Positions 9,277 through 18,268 of a DNA stretch of 64,000 bases are shown in pieces; position 1 is the stretch's first letter; each line of letters starts with the position of its first letter. This DNA is from Candidatus Brocadiaceae bacterium S225. GTDB taxonomy: Bacteria > Planctomycetota > Brocadiia > Brocadiales > Scalinduaceae. Under the pieces are notes generated by a model. It did not search any database and had not been told where the DNA came from. It was given only the letters and a program-made list of their open reading frames with translations. The stretch is from positions 1 to 64,000 of the forward strand of contig SMSL01000010.1 in the NCBI GenBank assembly GCA_007859995.1, written 5' to 3'. The position numbers and the translations under genes were made by a program.

Positions 9277-9359
9277 TTTTAGTATGGAGGCTCATTCCCC
9301 AATAACAATAATTTACCCGGATTGAGGCAGGCCTGATCTCCTTCACTCAATCTCGGATT

Positions 9360-9449
9360 GGAGAGGTGTCCGAGTGGCCGAAGGAGCACGCTTGGAAAGC
9401 GTGTAGGTGGGTAACTGCCTCGCGGGTTCGAATCCCGCCCTCTCCGCCA
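9360..9449 (+). tRNA. tRNA-Ser (anticodon GGA)
   Basis: Acceptor GGAGAGG pairs with CCTCTCC, anticodon stem CACGC/GCGTG with loop TTGGAAA (anticodon GGA), long variable arm, T-arm CGGGTTCGAATCCCG. Discriminator G at 9446 and an encoded CCA at 9447-9449. Confidence 0.97.
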
Positions 9450-9508
9450 TAAATAAAAATGGTCTTGTCTGTTCTTTAAGTTTTTTAAGTAATATCAGTT
9501 GAAATTCT

Positions 9509-9779
9509 GGCCGTGCTAGACGGGGAGCTAGCGGTTCCTTGTAACCTGCAAACCGCTTATGCAGGGTCGATCGCTTTTTGGAGGTTTTTCTGACTTTTGG
9601 TACTTTTTAAGTAAGTGGTGTTGAAGGCTGGGTCTCATGCAATGGGGCTATGTGAATCTGGTCAGATGCGGAAGCAAGCAGCCATAAGCATTTGTACTCA
9701 TGTGCCGTGGGGTTGCCTGGTTGGAGCTAACTGCCTGGAAAGTTCAGCGGAAAGAGAATCGAAGAAAAGTGCACGGCCG
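9509..9779 (+). ncRNA. ffs: Signal recognition particle RNA, large bacterial type
   Basis: RNA of the signal recognition particle, which binds Ffh and targets nascent membrane proteins. The ends GGCCGTGC (9509-9516) and GCACGGCC (9771-9778) pair. The 5' part has the Alu-domain elements: GGGGAGCTAGCGG, the TGTAACC turn and GCAAACCGC. The S domain is visible near 9660-9690 with a GGAA tetraloop followed by GCAGCCATAAGC. At about 271 nucleotides it is the Bacillus-like long form and not the 4.5S form. The 3' stem runs into five T residues, which may end transcription. It sits directly upstream of dnaX. Confidence 0.93.
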
Positions 9780-9801
9780 TTTTTGCTAATTTAGGGAAGA
9801 T

Positions 9802-11481
9802 ATGTCATATATAGTTCTCTCGAGAAGATATCGACCAAAATCATTTAATGAAATTGTCGGGCAAAAACATGTGGTTACCACATTGGTAAACGCACTTCAG
9901 TCAGATCGTGTTGCCCACGCTTATTTGTTTGCCGGACCTAGAGGGGTAGGCAAGACATCTATGGCAAGAATACTCTCCAAAGCCCTCAATTGTCAAAAAG
10001 GAACTACCGACACCCCTTGCAATAAATGCGCCACCTGCAATAGCATTACAAATGGAAATGATATTGATGTTCTGGAAATAGACGGCGCTTCCAATCGTGG
10101 TATAGATGAGATAAGAAATATCAGGCAGAATGTGGGGTATACCCCTGCCGTTTCAAAACATAAAATTTACATCATAGATGAGGTACACATGTTGACGAAG
10201 GAAGCGTTCAATGCCCTCTTGAAAACGCTGGAGGAGCCACCTGAGCATGTAAAATTTATCTTTGCCACGACCTCACCAAGCCGTGTGCCTGACACTGTCC
10301 AGTCACGCTGCCAGAGATTTGATTTCAAAAACATCTCCATACCTGATATTAGTGACAGGCTGGCACAGATTTGCAAAACCGAGAATATTGCTGCAGAGGA
10401 AGAGGTACTCCAATCTATCGCGAAATATGCCAGAGGAGGATTGAGAGATTCCGAATCAATTTTAGATCAGCTCGCTTCCTTTTGTCATGAAAAAATAACA
10501 TTAAGAGACGTTTACGATATTTTTGGAGTCGTCAGTGAAGAGAAACTCTCAGGTTTAATTAATAGTTTTACTGAAAAAAATCCTGAATTATCTATAGAAA
10601 TATTTCATGGTATCATGGAAAGCGGAAGGGATATAGAAGGTTTTATTGATCAGCTACTTCTTTATATTCGTGATTTGCTCCTTGTTTCCGTTTGTAAAAA
10701 GCAACGTGATACTATAGAAACCGTGTCAGGTGATCTTAATCTGCTACGAACACAATCTTCATCATTTTCTCCTGAAACACTAATGTATATGTTCCAGGTA
10801 ATTTCTGAAGCTAAAACAAAAACCAGGGACCTGCTCCAACAGAAGATTTATCTGGAAGTTTTATTTGTAAAACTTGCGACTATGGAAGATTTAAGGCCAC
10901 TAAGTTCTGTTTTAGATAAAATAGAAGGAATGAAAAAGATGTTCGACGGCAGCGCAGTGAATACCGGCAAGGCAATATCCATAAGCAAAGTAGATGTTGC
11001 GACACCAGCAAAACCAGAGATACAAGTAAAACCTTCTCAGGATTCTGTAGTCTTTGATAAAAAGGCGAGTCCTGATATCAGCCTTGCAGAGACCTGGAAC
11101 AAAGCAATGATTGAGCTCCAGACAAAAAAAAAGACAACCTGGGCTCTACTAAAAAATGCAAGGGTATTAAACATTGATGACAATGAAGCGATTGTGGAAG
11201 TTCCAAAAAATTACCTTGTTCACAAAGAAAGGCTTGAAAAACCTGAAGAAAAGCGGATAATTGACGGTTGTCTGGAGAAAGTAACGGGAAAGAAGATTCA
11301 TGTCAAATTCATAGTCTCAAAAAATGGCTTTAAAGTAGTTGAGAATAAGAGTAGTGGGCATGGTGTGGTACAAGAAGGAAAAAGCAAAAAATCAGATGAT
11401 ATAAAAAATGAGCCTATGGTGAAGAAAGCGATCGAGTTTTTTGATGGGTCAATTGTTAATGTAAGGGAGGAAAAGGGATGA
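9802..11481 (+). CDS. dnaX: DNA polymerase III subunits tau/gamma
   Basis: AAA+ clamp-loader ATPase of the replicative polymerase. The 559 residues show Walker A GPRGVGKTS near residue 48, a four-cysteine zinc module (CQKG...CNKCATC) at about 64-79, Walker B with DEVHML, the sensor segment KTLEEPPEHVKFIFATT and the arginine-finger SRC motif. After about residue 370 a variable, Lys-rich tau-type tail follows. An A9 run at codons 441-444 is a candidate slippage site for a shorter gamma form (separate entry). The stop overlaps the ebfC start by four bases (ATGA), so the two are translationally coupled. The SRP RNA lies just upstream. Confidence 0.96.
   Translation: MSYIVLSRRYRPKSFNEIVGQKHVVTTLVNALQSDRVAHAYLFAGPRGVGKTSMARILSKALNCQKGTTDTPCNKCATCNSITNGNDIDVLEIDGASNRGIDEIRNIRQNVGYTPAVSKHKIYIIDEVHMLTKEAFNALLKTLEEPPEHVKFIFATTSPSRVPDTVQSRCQRFDFKNISIPDISDRLAQICKTENIAAEEEVLQSIAKYARGGLRDSESILDQLASFCHEKITLRDVYDIFGVVSEEKLSGLINSFTEKNPELSIEIFHGIMESGRDIEGFIDQLLLYIRDLLLVSVCKKQRDTIETVSGDLNLLRTQSSSFSPETLMYMFQVISEAKTKTRDLLQQKIYLEVLFVKLATMEDLRPLSSVLDKIEGMKKMFDGSAVNTGKAISISKVDVATPAKPEIQVKPSQDSVVFDKKASPDISLAETWNKAMIELQTKKKTTWALLKNARVLNIDDNEAIVEVPKNYLVHKERLEKPEEKRIIDGCLEKVTGKKIHVKFIVSKNGFKVVENKSSGHGVVQEGKSKKSDDIKNEPMVKKAIEFFDGSIVNVREEKG
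11124..11132 (+). promoter_or_regulatory. A9 run in dnaX, candidate slippage site for gamma
   Basis: Nine A residues span codons 441-444 (ACA AAA AAA AAG). A -1 shift reaches TGA after about 14 codons; a +1 shift reaches TAA after 8 codons. Either would give a product near 450 residues, close to known gamma subunits. Slippage itself is inference. Confidence 0.45.
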
Positions 11482-11819
11482 AGGGAATGGGTAACATGGG
11501 CAACATGATGAAGCAAATGCAAAAACAGGCTGCGAGCATGCAAAAACAAATGGAATCTATTCAGGCCAGCCTTAAAGAGCGTATTATCGAAACAAGCTCC
11601 GGCGGCGGAATGGTGACTGTACATGTAAACGGGAAGCAAGAGCTTTTATCTATAAAAATTGATAAGGAGGTTGTTGATCCCGATGATGTTCAAATGCTGG
11701 AAGATCTTATATTAGCGGCAGTATCTCAGGGTATGAAACAGTCTCAGGAAATGTATCAAGAAGAAATGGGGAAGATGACAGGTGGCATGAACATACCGGG
11801 ATTGTCGAATATGTTTTAA
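11478..11819 (+). CDS. ebfC: Nucleoid-associated protein, YbaB/EbfC family
   Basis: Small DNA-binding protein (113 residues) of the YbaB/EbfC family, which binds DNA as a dimer and is nearly always encoded with dnaX and recR. A Met- and Gln-rich first helix (MGNMMKQMQKQAASMQKQM) is followed by the family core with GGGMVTVHVNGK and LSIKIDKEVVDPDDVQMLEDLILAAV. The ATG overlaps the dnaX stop by four bases. In many bacteria recR comes next; here it is absent and rpoN follows after about 100 bases. Confidence 0.93.
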   Translation: MKGMGNMGNMMKQMQKQAASMQKQMESIQASLKERIIETSSGGGMVTVHVNGKQELLSIKIDKEVVDPDDVQMLEDLILAAVSQGMKQSQEMYQEEMGKMTGGMNIPGLSNMF

Positions 11820-11918
11820 TAAAACGCTGTATAAAAATGAAACCGCATCCTCAGGCGGCACCATGAAGAAGCGATGCAATTTATGGTAGAAAAATTAAGT
11901 TTTTAAAGGTTACAACAT

Positions 11919-13379
11919 ATGAAAATAGGCACGATATTATCACCGCAACTTCGACAACAGATGAAACTGGCACCTCAGGTGATTCAGTCCATAGAGATAC
12001 TTCAGCTCCCCATGTTAGCTCTAGTAGAACATGTACAACAAGAGTTGATGGATAATCCCGTATTAGAGGAATTGACTGAAGACGAGAAGGACGAACAAAA
12101 AACGGATGAGCAAAAAACACTTGATGATGAGCTTGCGGAAGGTAAAAACGAGGAAGACGCGGAGGAGGATGAAGAATTTAAAAGGCTTGGAGAAATGGCA
12201 GATGATTGGGGAGACTACTTTTCTCAAACAAATATAAAAAGAAGTGATGGTGGAGAGGAGCGAGACCGCAAACAGGAAGCATTAGAAAATACAGCTGCAG
12301 GATCAATATCACTTCAAGATTACCTCCTTGGACAGTTATCGATTATGGAGTTAGATGATTCACTTATGGCAATCTGCGAAAACATGGTTTTCAGCATTAA
12401 TGACATGGGATACCTCGCTTATCCTTTGGAAGAAATTGTTGAATCGTTGGAAATATCCGTAAGTATTGAACAGGCGAATAAAGCGCTGGAAATTGTACAA
12501 AGCATGGAACCCCTTGGTGTAGGAGCACGAAACTTGAAAGAGTGCCTTCTGCTTCAATTAGACACGCGAGACCCTGATTACATTATTATCAAGGAATTAA
12601 TCTCAAATCATCTTGAAGACGTAGAAACAAAGAAATATAAGCTTATAGCAAAAAAATTGGGATATAACCTGGAACTGATCAAAAAAGCAATAGAATTCAT
12701 AAAGACACTGAATCCCAAACCAGGTTCCCTTTTTAGCAATGAACGAATACCATATGTAACGCCAGAAGTCAAAGTGGAGTGTGTGGACGGGAAATATGAA
12801 GTCACACTCATAGGAGACCATAATCTACCACGTGTTTATGTAAGCTCTTTTTACAAAGACGTGCTTGTTGGTAAAGGCTATGACATAAACACAAGGCGCT
12901 ATATTCGCAAAAAAATCGAATCTGCCAGGTGGCTTATAGATGCTATTGAACAACGAAAGGGAACACTGCACAAAGTGGCAGCCAAGATAGTAGAAATGCA
13001 GACTGGTTTTTTTGAAGAAGGCACTCTCGCCCTTCGAACCTTAAAGATGCAGGATGTTGCAGATGCTGTAGGGATACATGTATCAACGGTAAGCCGCGCC
13101 ATAGCTCATAAGTATGCGCAAACCCCTAAAGGAATTTTTGAGTTGAAATATTTCTTTACAGGTGGATTTATGAATGCTGATGGCAACATGGAATCATGGG
13201 AAGCGACAAGGCAGAAATTATCAAAAATTGTAAAAGAAGAAAACAAATCAAGCCCCTTAAGTGACGAGGAAATTGCTGCTAAATTAAGAGAAATGGGTGG
13301 TGATATTGCGCGAAGAACGGTAACTAAGTATAGAAGAAGCATGAAAATCCCTTCATCAAGAAAAAGGAAAGAGTGTTAA
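11919..13379 (+). CDS. rpoN: RNA polymerase sigma-54 factor
   Basis: Sigma factor for -24/-12 promoters, which need enhancer-binding ATPases. The 486 residues have the three expected regions: Gln/Leu-rich region I at the start (SPQLRQQMKLAPQVIQSIEIL), an acidic region II (about 48-90) and the core-binding and DNA-binding domains. MQDVADAVGIHVSTVSRAIAHK is the helix-turn-helix, and the RpoN box RRTVTKYRRSMKIPSSRKR lies at the extreme C terminus. It follows ebfC by about 100 bases on the same strand. No activator or modulation gene (hpf, rapZ) is next to it. Confidence 0.96.
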   Translation: MKIGTILSPQLRQQMKLAPQVIQSIEILQLPMLALVEHVQQELMDNPVLEELTEDEKDEQKTDEQKTLDDELAEGKNEEDAEEDEEFKRLGEMADDWGDYFSQTNIKRSDGGEERDRKQEALENTAAGSISLQDYLLGQLSIMELDDSLMAICENMVFSINDMGYLAYPLEEIVESLEISVSIEQANKALEIVQSMEPLGVGARNLKECLLLQLDTRDPDYIIIKELISNHLEDVETKKYKLIAKKLGYNLELIKKAIEFIKTLNPKPGSLFSNERIPYVTPEVKVECVDGKYEVTLIGDHNLPRVYVSSFYKDVLVGKGYDINTRRYIRKKIESARWLIDAIEQRKGTLHKVAAKIVEMQTGFFEEGTLALRTLKMQDVADAVGIHVSTVSRAIAHKYAQTPKGIFELKYFFTGGFMNADGNMESWEATRQKLSKIVKEENKSSPLSDEEIAAKLREMGGDIARRTVTKYRRSMKIPSSRKRKEC

Positions 13380-13410
13380 GCACGTACTAATTACGTTTTA
13401 CCAAAAAATA

Positions 13411-13602
13411 TTGAAGTCATTTGAAATAATAAAAAAAGCGATTATGTTTCTAATATTTGTTGTGTGCGCTTCGGGATGTTACACGTTCAACAAAAGCCAC
13501 AATGCCGCTCAGAACCGTGCACTAAAGAAGGATTTGAAATTATTACATAAAGATGTCGACTCTTTTCTCGGCTCCACGAAACCTTCAATGCTCAGTGAAT
13601 AG
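13411..13602 (+). CDS. Small predicted lipoprotein of unknown function
   Basis: A 63-residue protein with a Lys-containing n-region, a hydrophobic stretch and a lipobox-like ASGC at about residues 20-23, leaving a mature peptide of about 40 residues with an amphipathic helix. The start is TTG at 13411. The in-frame ATG at 13444 would leave a signal sequence without positive charge, so TTG is preferred. It lies 31 bases after rpoN. No family recognised. Confidence 0.55.
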   Translation: MKSFEIIKKAIMFLIFVVCASGCYTFNKSHNAAQNRALKKDLKLLHKDVDSFLGSTKPSMLSE

Positions 13603-13779
13603 CAGACACTCCAGGTTCGGCACAAAGCCATTCATAACATAGTATTTTACCTTCCATGCTTTAGTTAGAAGCAAATCGTCGAAATACTCAATTCACAATA
13701 AATCATAGTTTAACGTTTAGAGTTTAGTAAATATGATCACTTACATTTCATTACAGCGTTATTTCATGGGATATTTTTA

Positions 13780-15366
13780 ATGTCACCCGATTTTGATCTA
13801 ATAATTAAAAACGGTATTCTCGTTGATGGAACCGGCAGTGCCAAGAGAGTTACGGATATTGGGATTCGAGGCGATAAAATCGCATATATAGGCAATATTA
13901 TTAACCATCCGGATTCCGACGTTATTGACGCCTCCAGTTGTATTGTCGCACCGGGATTTATTGACATCCATTCGCATAGTGATTTTTTCTGTTTAGTCAG
14001 CCCGGAAAGTGAAAGCAAAATCTATGATGGTGTTACCACAGAAATTTGTGGAAACTGTGGCATATCTGCATTTCCGTTAAAAGGCCAATTACTTGAAAAC
14101 AAAAAAAAAGGGTTCAGTAAATTCGGACTGGATATTAACTGGCAAACAGCTGAGGATTTTTTTACAAGGGCAAAAGATGCAAAGAGTTCTATAAACAGAG
14201 GATTTCTGGTTGGCCATGGCAATATCCGCGCTTGTGTGCTGGGGTATGAAGACCGGGAACCGGATAGTAACGAACTTGCCGCAATGGAACAGGAATTACG
14301 AGATGCCATGGAGTCAGGTGCTTTTGGCATGTCAAGCGGATTGGTTTATCCCCCGGGATGTTACGCAAAGACCGATGAATTAATTACATTATGCAAAATC
14401 GTCAGGGAATATAATGGCATATATGCCACCCATATGAGGAACGAAGGTGACAGATTAGAAGCAGCCTTAAGTGAAACTATAGATATTTCTAAAGAGAGTG
14501 GGGTAAATACTCAAGTTTCCCACATTAAAACATGGGGAGAAAAAAACTGGTGGAAAATTGATAAAATAGAAAGTCTGCTTGAAGATGCCAGAGCCAAAGG
14601 TATTAAAATCACATGCGATCGGTACCCATATACGGCATCGGCAACCGATTTAGATATCATCTTGCCTGATTGGGTATATGAGGGAGGAAACGTCGAAGAG
14701 AAAAAAAGGCTGGGGGACCCTGTTTGCAGAGAGCGTATTATCAAAGAAATGAAGCAAGAAGACCTGAGCCGGGAGTTTTGGGGAACCATAATGATTTCAT
14801 CCGTGTTTAATAAAGAAAAAAGAAGCTATGAAGGAAAAACGATTGACCAGATTTCAAGAACATTAAAAATACCACCTTTAGAATTTGTTCTCGATCTTCT
14901 ATATGAAGAAGATTGTAAAGTAAGCGTCATATTCTTTAATATGTCAGAAGAAAATCTTGCCAGGATATTGAAATGGGATTCTGTAATGGTAGGTTCTGAT
15001 AGCTCTCTTCGTTCTTTAAAGGGAGTATTAAATTACGGAAAACCACATCCAAGAGGTTACGGTACTTTTTCCAGAGTAATAAGAAAATACGTTAATGAAA
15101 CCTCCATCTTATCTATCGAAAAAGCGATATATAAAATGACAGGATTCCCCGCTCAAACTCTGGGACTAAAAGACAGAGGAATTTTAAAGAACGGGCACTT
15201 TGCAGATATAACGATTTTTGATCAGGAAACGATCGCAGAGCAGGCAACGTTTACAAGCCCGCATAATTACTCTACAGGAATCAAGAATGTCTTGGTAAAC
15301 GGCAAATTAACGATTAAGAATGGTCAGCACGAGAGCATTACGAATGGCGCAATCCTCAAGAAATAG
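13780..15366 (+). CDS. N-acyl-D-amino-acid deacylase (D-aminoacylase-type amidohydrolase)
   Basis: Metal-dependent amidohydrolase of 528 residues that most resembles D-aminoacylases and N-acyl-D-glutamate deacylases. It starts with the small beta domain typical of urease-like hydrolases (IIKNGILVDGTGS), then IHSHSDF (the His-x-His metal motif), EICGNCG with the metal-bridging Cys of D-aminoacylases, THMRNEGD, VSHIKTWG with further His ligands, and VGSDSS with the catalytic Asp. The C-terminal beta segment (GHFADITIFD) closes the fold. D-amino acid turnover is plausible next to peptidoglycan genes, but the substrate cannot be read from the sequence. About 177 bases without features precede it. 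Confidence 0.85.
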   Translation: MSPDFDLIIKNGILVDGTGSAKRVTDIGIRGDKIAYIGNIINHPDSDVIDASSCIVAPGFIDIHSHSDFFCLVSPESESKIYDGVTTEICGNCGISAFPLKGQLLENKKKGFSKFGLDINWQTAEDFFTRAKDAKSSINRGFLVGHGNIRACVLGYEDREPDSNELAAMEQELRDAMESGAFGMSSGLVYPPGCYAKTDELITLCKIVREYNGIYATHMRNEGDRLEAALSETIDISKESGVNTQVSHIKTWGEKNWWKIDKIESLLEDARAKGIKITCDRYPYTASATDLDIILPDWVYEGGNVEEKKRLGDPVCRERIIKEMKQEDLSREFWGTIMISSVFNKEKRSYEGKTIDQISRTLKIPPLEFVLDLLYEEDCKVSVIFFNMSEENLARILKWDSVMVGSDSSLRSLKGVLNYGKPHPRGYGTFSRVIRKYVNETSILSIEKAIYKMTGFPAQTLGLKDRGILKNGHFADITIFDQETIAEQATFTSPHNYSTGIKNVLVNGKLTIKNGQHESITNGAILKK

Positions 15367-15508
15367 ATTTGAAACATAAGTCCTTTTTTTTATTATGCAA
15401 AATGGGATTCGATTATCATATTGCTATTGATATTGAATTATACTACTATTTGGATGTGTTAAATCACTATTATATTTAATTAGGTTCTATACCTAAAAGG
15501 AGGTTTTT

Positions 15509-17014
15509 GTGTACAGTAAAAGACAGAATATCAAAAAGTATTTTTTACCCTTTATCGTTTCGCTGTTTGCTTTATCATTGATCCTGGGATACACGGGTAA
15601 CGCGAAAGCGGCAACAAGTGCAAGAGAATTAGAACAGTCTTTAACGCGTGTTTCGGAAGATGTCAAACTGTCCGTTGTATCCATCACAACAGTAAAAGTA
15701 TTCAAACATCCTGCTACGGGAGGATATCATGGTGATCAGTACGGGCGCGGACGTGGTGATCAGTATGGACGTGGACATGGCGGAAGTCGGCGTGACAGAA
15801 GGGGCGGCCCGTTCGATGATTTTTTTGACAAATTTACGCCAAAAGCGCCGCCTAAGGGAGAGTTTAAAACACAGAGTCTTGGCTCCGGTGTAATAGTAAA
15901 AATTGATGGTGAAACAGGATACATACTGACCAACAACCATGTTGTCGCAGATACTGACGAGTTAAAGGTTAGGCTCAGCGACAAGAGAGAATTTGATGCG
16001 GAAATTGTAGGCACAGACGAACAGACAGATTTAGCAGTGATAAAAATAGAAGGAAAGAATTTGATAGCGGCAACGATGGGAGACTCTGAAATCTTGAGGC
16101 AGGGACAGTGGGCTATTGCGATCGGCAACCCTTTTGGCCTTACCCAAACCGTTTCAGTCGGTGTAGTCAGTGCGATAGGCAGATCAGGCGTCGGCATTGC
16201 AAATTATGAAAATTTTATTCAAACCGACGCCGCGATTAATCCTGGAAACAGTGGAGGCCCGTTAGTTAATATCGACGGAGAGGTTATAGGGATCAATACC
16301 GCGATTTTCACTCGTTCAGGTGGTTACCAGGGAATAGGATTTGCCATTCCTGTGAACATGGCAAAAGCCGTGCTCAGAGACCTGATTGATAAAGGAAAAG
16401 TTACTCGAGGCTGGTTAGGAGTAGCCATTCAGAATATGGACGAGTCACTTGCAGAGCAATTTGGCGTAGAGGTTACCGAGGGAGTATTGATAAGTGATGT
16501 ACAGGACGGTTCCCCTGCCAAGGAAGCGGGTTTCGAAAGAGGTGATATTGTAATCGGATATGATAATAAGGAAATAAGTGATGTTGATCACCTGCGTCAC
16601 ATAGTCGCGCAAACCGAAGTAGGCAAGAAGATTAAAGTTAAAGTCTTGAGAAAAGAAAAGGAAACGATTTTAACAGTCAAAATAGGTGAACAACCGTCTG
16701 ATTTATTTGCTTTAGGTAAATCATCTATTGGTAATGACCTGGGTATATCAGTACAAGACTTAACTGAAGAATTGGCTAAAAGTTTTGAATTTGAAGGTGA
16801 AACCGGCGTAGTTGTTACTGCTGTAGAGCCAGGCAGTTCTGCTGCTCAGGCTGATGTAAAAGAAGGTGATTTAATAAAGGAAGTTAATCGAGAAAAAATT
16901 AATAATTTAGTAGAATTCACAGATGCATTGAAACGTACCGCGAAAGGGAAAGACATTCTATTTTTATTAAGAAGAGGTATGCACACACGTTTTGTGATAA
17001 TTAAGAGTAAATAG
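15509..17014 (+). CDS. HtrA/DegP-type periplasmic serine protease with two PDZ domains
   Basis: Exported quality-control protease of the Do family, 501 residues. It starts with GTG behind a strong Shine-Dalgarno (AAAGGAGG, about 15497-15504). Signal peptide at about residues 8-35, trypsin-like domain with catalytic His144 (TNNHVV), Asp174 (DLAVIKI) and Ser248 (PGNSGGP), PDZ1 at about 300-385 and PDZ2 at about 410-495. Between signal and protease domain lies an Arg/Gly-rich stretch (about residues 72-98) that contains a 24-base tandem duplication. A strong hairpin terminator follows the stop. Confidence 0.94.
   Translation: MYSKRQNIKKYFLPFIVSLFALSLILGYTGNAKAATSARELEQSLTRVSEDVKLSVVSITTVKVFKHPATGGYHGDQYGRGRGDQYGRGHGGSRRDRRGGPFDDFFDKFTPKAPPKGEFKTQSLGSGVIVKIDGETGYILTNNHVVADTDELKVRLSDKREFDAEIVGTDEQTDLAVIKIEGKNLIAATMGDSEILRQGQWAIAIGNPFGLTQTVSVGVVSAIGRSGVGIANYENFIQTDAAINPGNSGGPLVNIDGEVIGINTAIFTRSGGYQGIGFAIPVNMAKAVLRDLIDKGKVTRGWLGVAIQNMDESLAEQFGVEVTEGVLISDVQDGSPAKEAGFERGDIVIGYDNKEISDVDHLRHIVAQTEVGKKIKVKVLRKEKETILTVKIGEQPSDLFALGKSSIGNDLGISVQDLTEELAKSFEFEGETGVVVTAVEPGSSAAQADVKEGDLIKEVNREKINNLVEFTDALKRTAKGKDILFLLRRGMHTRFVIIKSK
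15731..15778 (+). repeat. 24-base tandem duplication in the HtrA loop
   Basis: Two adjacent 24-base units (15731-15754 and 15755-15778) match at 20 of 24 positions and encode two near-identical GDQYGRG-type octapeptides in the linker before the protease domain. Confidence 0.8.
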
Positions 17015-17044
17015 ATAAAGCAGGCTTTTCTCTAAGAAAATTTA

Positions 17045-17083
17045 AGCCTCGTTACCAGAGTACGGTAACGAGGCTAATTTTTT
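17045..17083. terminator. Bidirectional rho-independent terminator
   Basis: A perfect 12-base stem, AGCCTCGTTACC (17045-17056) and GGTAACGAGGCT (17064-17075), with a 7-base loop, followed on the plus strand by AATTTTTT. It sits between the convergent htrA-type gene and the cysteine desulfurase gene and can serve both. Confidence 0.9.
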
Positions 17084-17086
17084 GGC

Positions 17087-18253
17087 TTAAACCTGTGAGT
17101 CTTCAAAAAGAGGCGAGAGACTTTGTAGTCTTTTAATTATCGGTACGAGTTTTTCCAGGATGTAATCAATCTCATCTTCAGTATTGAATTTACTTAAACT
17201 GAACCTGATTGTACCCCTGCTGGCGACAGGAGGAATTCCCATCGCCTGTAAGACGTGAGATGGTTCTGCCGAGCCGGTTGTGCATGCAGAGCCCGAAGAA
17301 GTCGCAATGCCTGCCATATCAAGCAAAAGCAGGGTCGCCTCGCCCTCAACATATTCGAAACTTACGCTACTCGTATTGGGTAGACGATCACTGTTCTCTC
17401 CGCTTATTGCCACATGAGTAAGCTGGTCTTTTATGCCTTTTTCCAGTTTATCCCTGAGACGCCTCACTTCTGTCTGCTCTTCTTTTACAAATCCTTCCGC
17501 CAATTCGCAAGCCTTGCCCAGCCCGATAATATAAGGTACGTTTTCTGTCCCACTCCTTCTATTATCCTCCTGATGACCACCAATAATCAAAGGATTAATT
17601 CTAACTCCTTTGCGTATGAACAAGACGCCAACACCTTTTGGCGCATGAAGCTTGTGCCCGGACATTGACAGGAGGTCAATATGGCTGTTTTTAAGATTTA
17701 CGGGGATCTTGCCAATTGCCTGAACTGCGTCACAGTGAAAAAGTACACCTTTTTCTTTGACTATTTTAGCGATTTCTTCTATCGGAAATATTACCCCTGT
17801 CTCATTGTTTGCGTGCATGATAGAAACAATCGCCGTATTATCCTTTATGGAATCTCTCAGCTCATCCAGATCAAGCATTCCATCCTTATTGACGCCAAGC
17901 TCTGTTACATCGTAACCGTTCTTTCCAAAATATTTACACACATTCAAAACCGCCGGGTGTTCTACCTTAGTCGTAATGACGTGCTTTTTGTCAGGATGCG
18001 CTTCTAACGAACAATGTATGGCATAATTATTACTCTCTGTTCCACAGCTCGTAAATACAATTTCAGAAGTATCTGCTCCCAGAATGGTTGCGACTCTTTC
18101 TCTGGCGAGGTCCATCTTGCTCGCTACTTGTCTTCCAAAAGTATGTATACTTGATGGATTGCCGTAATATTCCTTAAAATACGGCAGCATCTCTTCCAGG
18201 ACTTCATCATCAACTCGTGTTGTCGCGTTATTATCAGCGTAAACTAACTTCAT
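17087..18253 (-). CDS. nifS: Cysteine desulfurase, NifS/IscS family
   Basis: PLP enzyme that takes sulfur from cysteine for Fe-S cluster or thio-cofactor assembly. The 388 residues start with YADNNATT, have the pyridoxal-phosphate Lys in SGHKLHAPKG (Lys201) and the sulfur-carrying Cys in SGSACTTG (Cys324). GIATSSGSAC marks a group I (NifS/IscS) enzyme. A GGAG 8-13 bases before the ATG supports the start. No iscU, nifU or scaffold gene is adjacent; a nitrilase-family gene lies 15 bases upstream on the same strand, so the two probably form an operon. NifS versus IscS assignment is uncertain. Confidence 0.92.
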   Translation of the reverse strand: MKLVYADNNATTRVDDEVLEEMLPYFKEYYGNPSSIHTFGRQVASKMDLARERVATILGADTSEIVFTSCGTESNNYAIHCSLEAHPDKKHVITTKVEHPAVLNVCKYFGKNGYDVTELGVNKDGMLDLDELRDSIKDNTAIVSIMHANNETGVIFPIEEIAKIVKEKGVLFHCDAVQAIGKIPVNLKNSHIDLLSMSGHKLHAPKGVGVLFIRKGVRINPLIIGGHQEDNRRSGTENVPYIIGLGKACELAEGFVKEEQTEVRRLRDKLEKGIKDQLTHVAISGENSDRLPNTSSVSFEYVEGEATLLLLDMAGIATSSGSACTTGSAEPSHVLQAMGIPPVASRGTIRFSLSKFNTEDEIDYILEKLVPIIKRLQSLSPLFEDSQV

Positions 18254-18268
18254 ACGTAAATCTCCATT

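Noticed and set aside
10367-10381. Sigma-54-like TGGCAC sequence in dnaX
   Set aside because: The spacing to the downstream GC is one base off and it lies inside a coding region.
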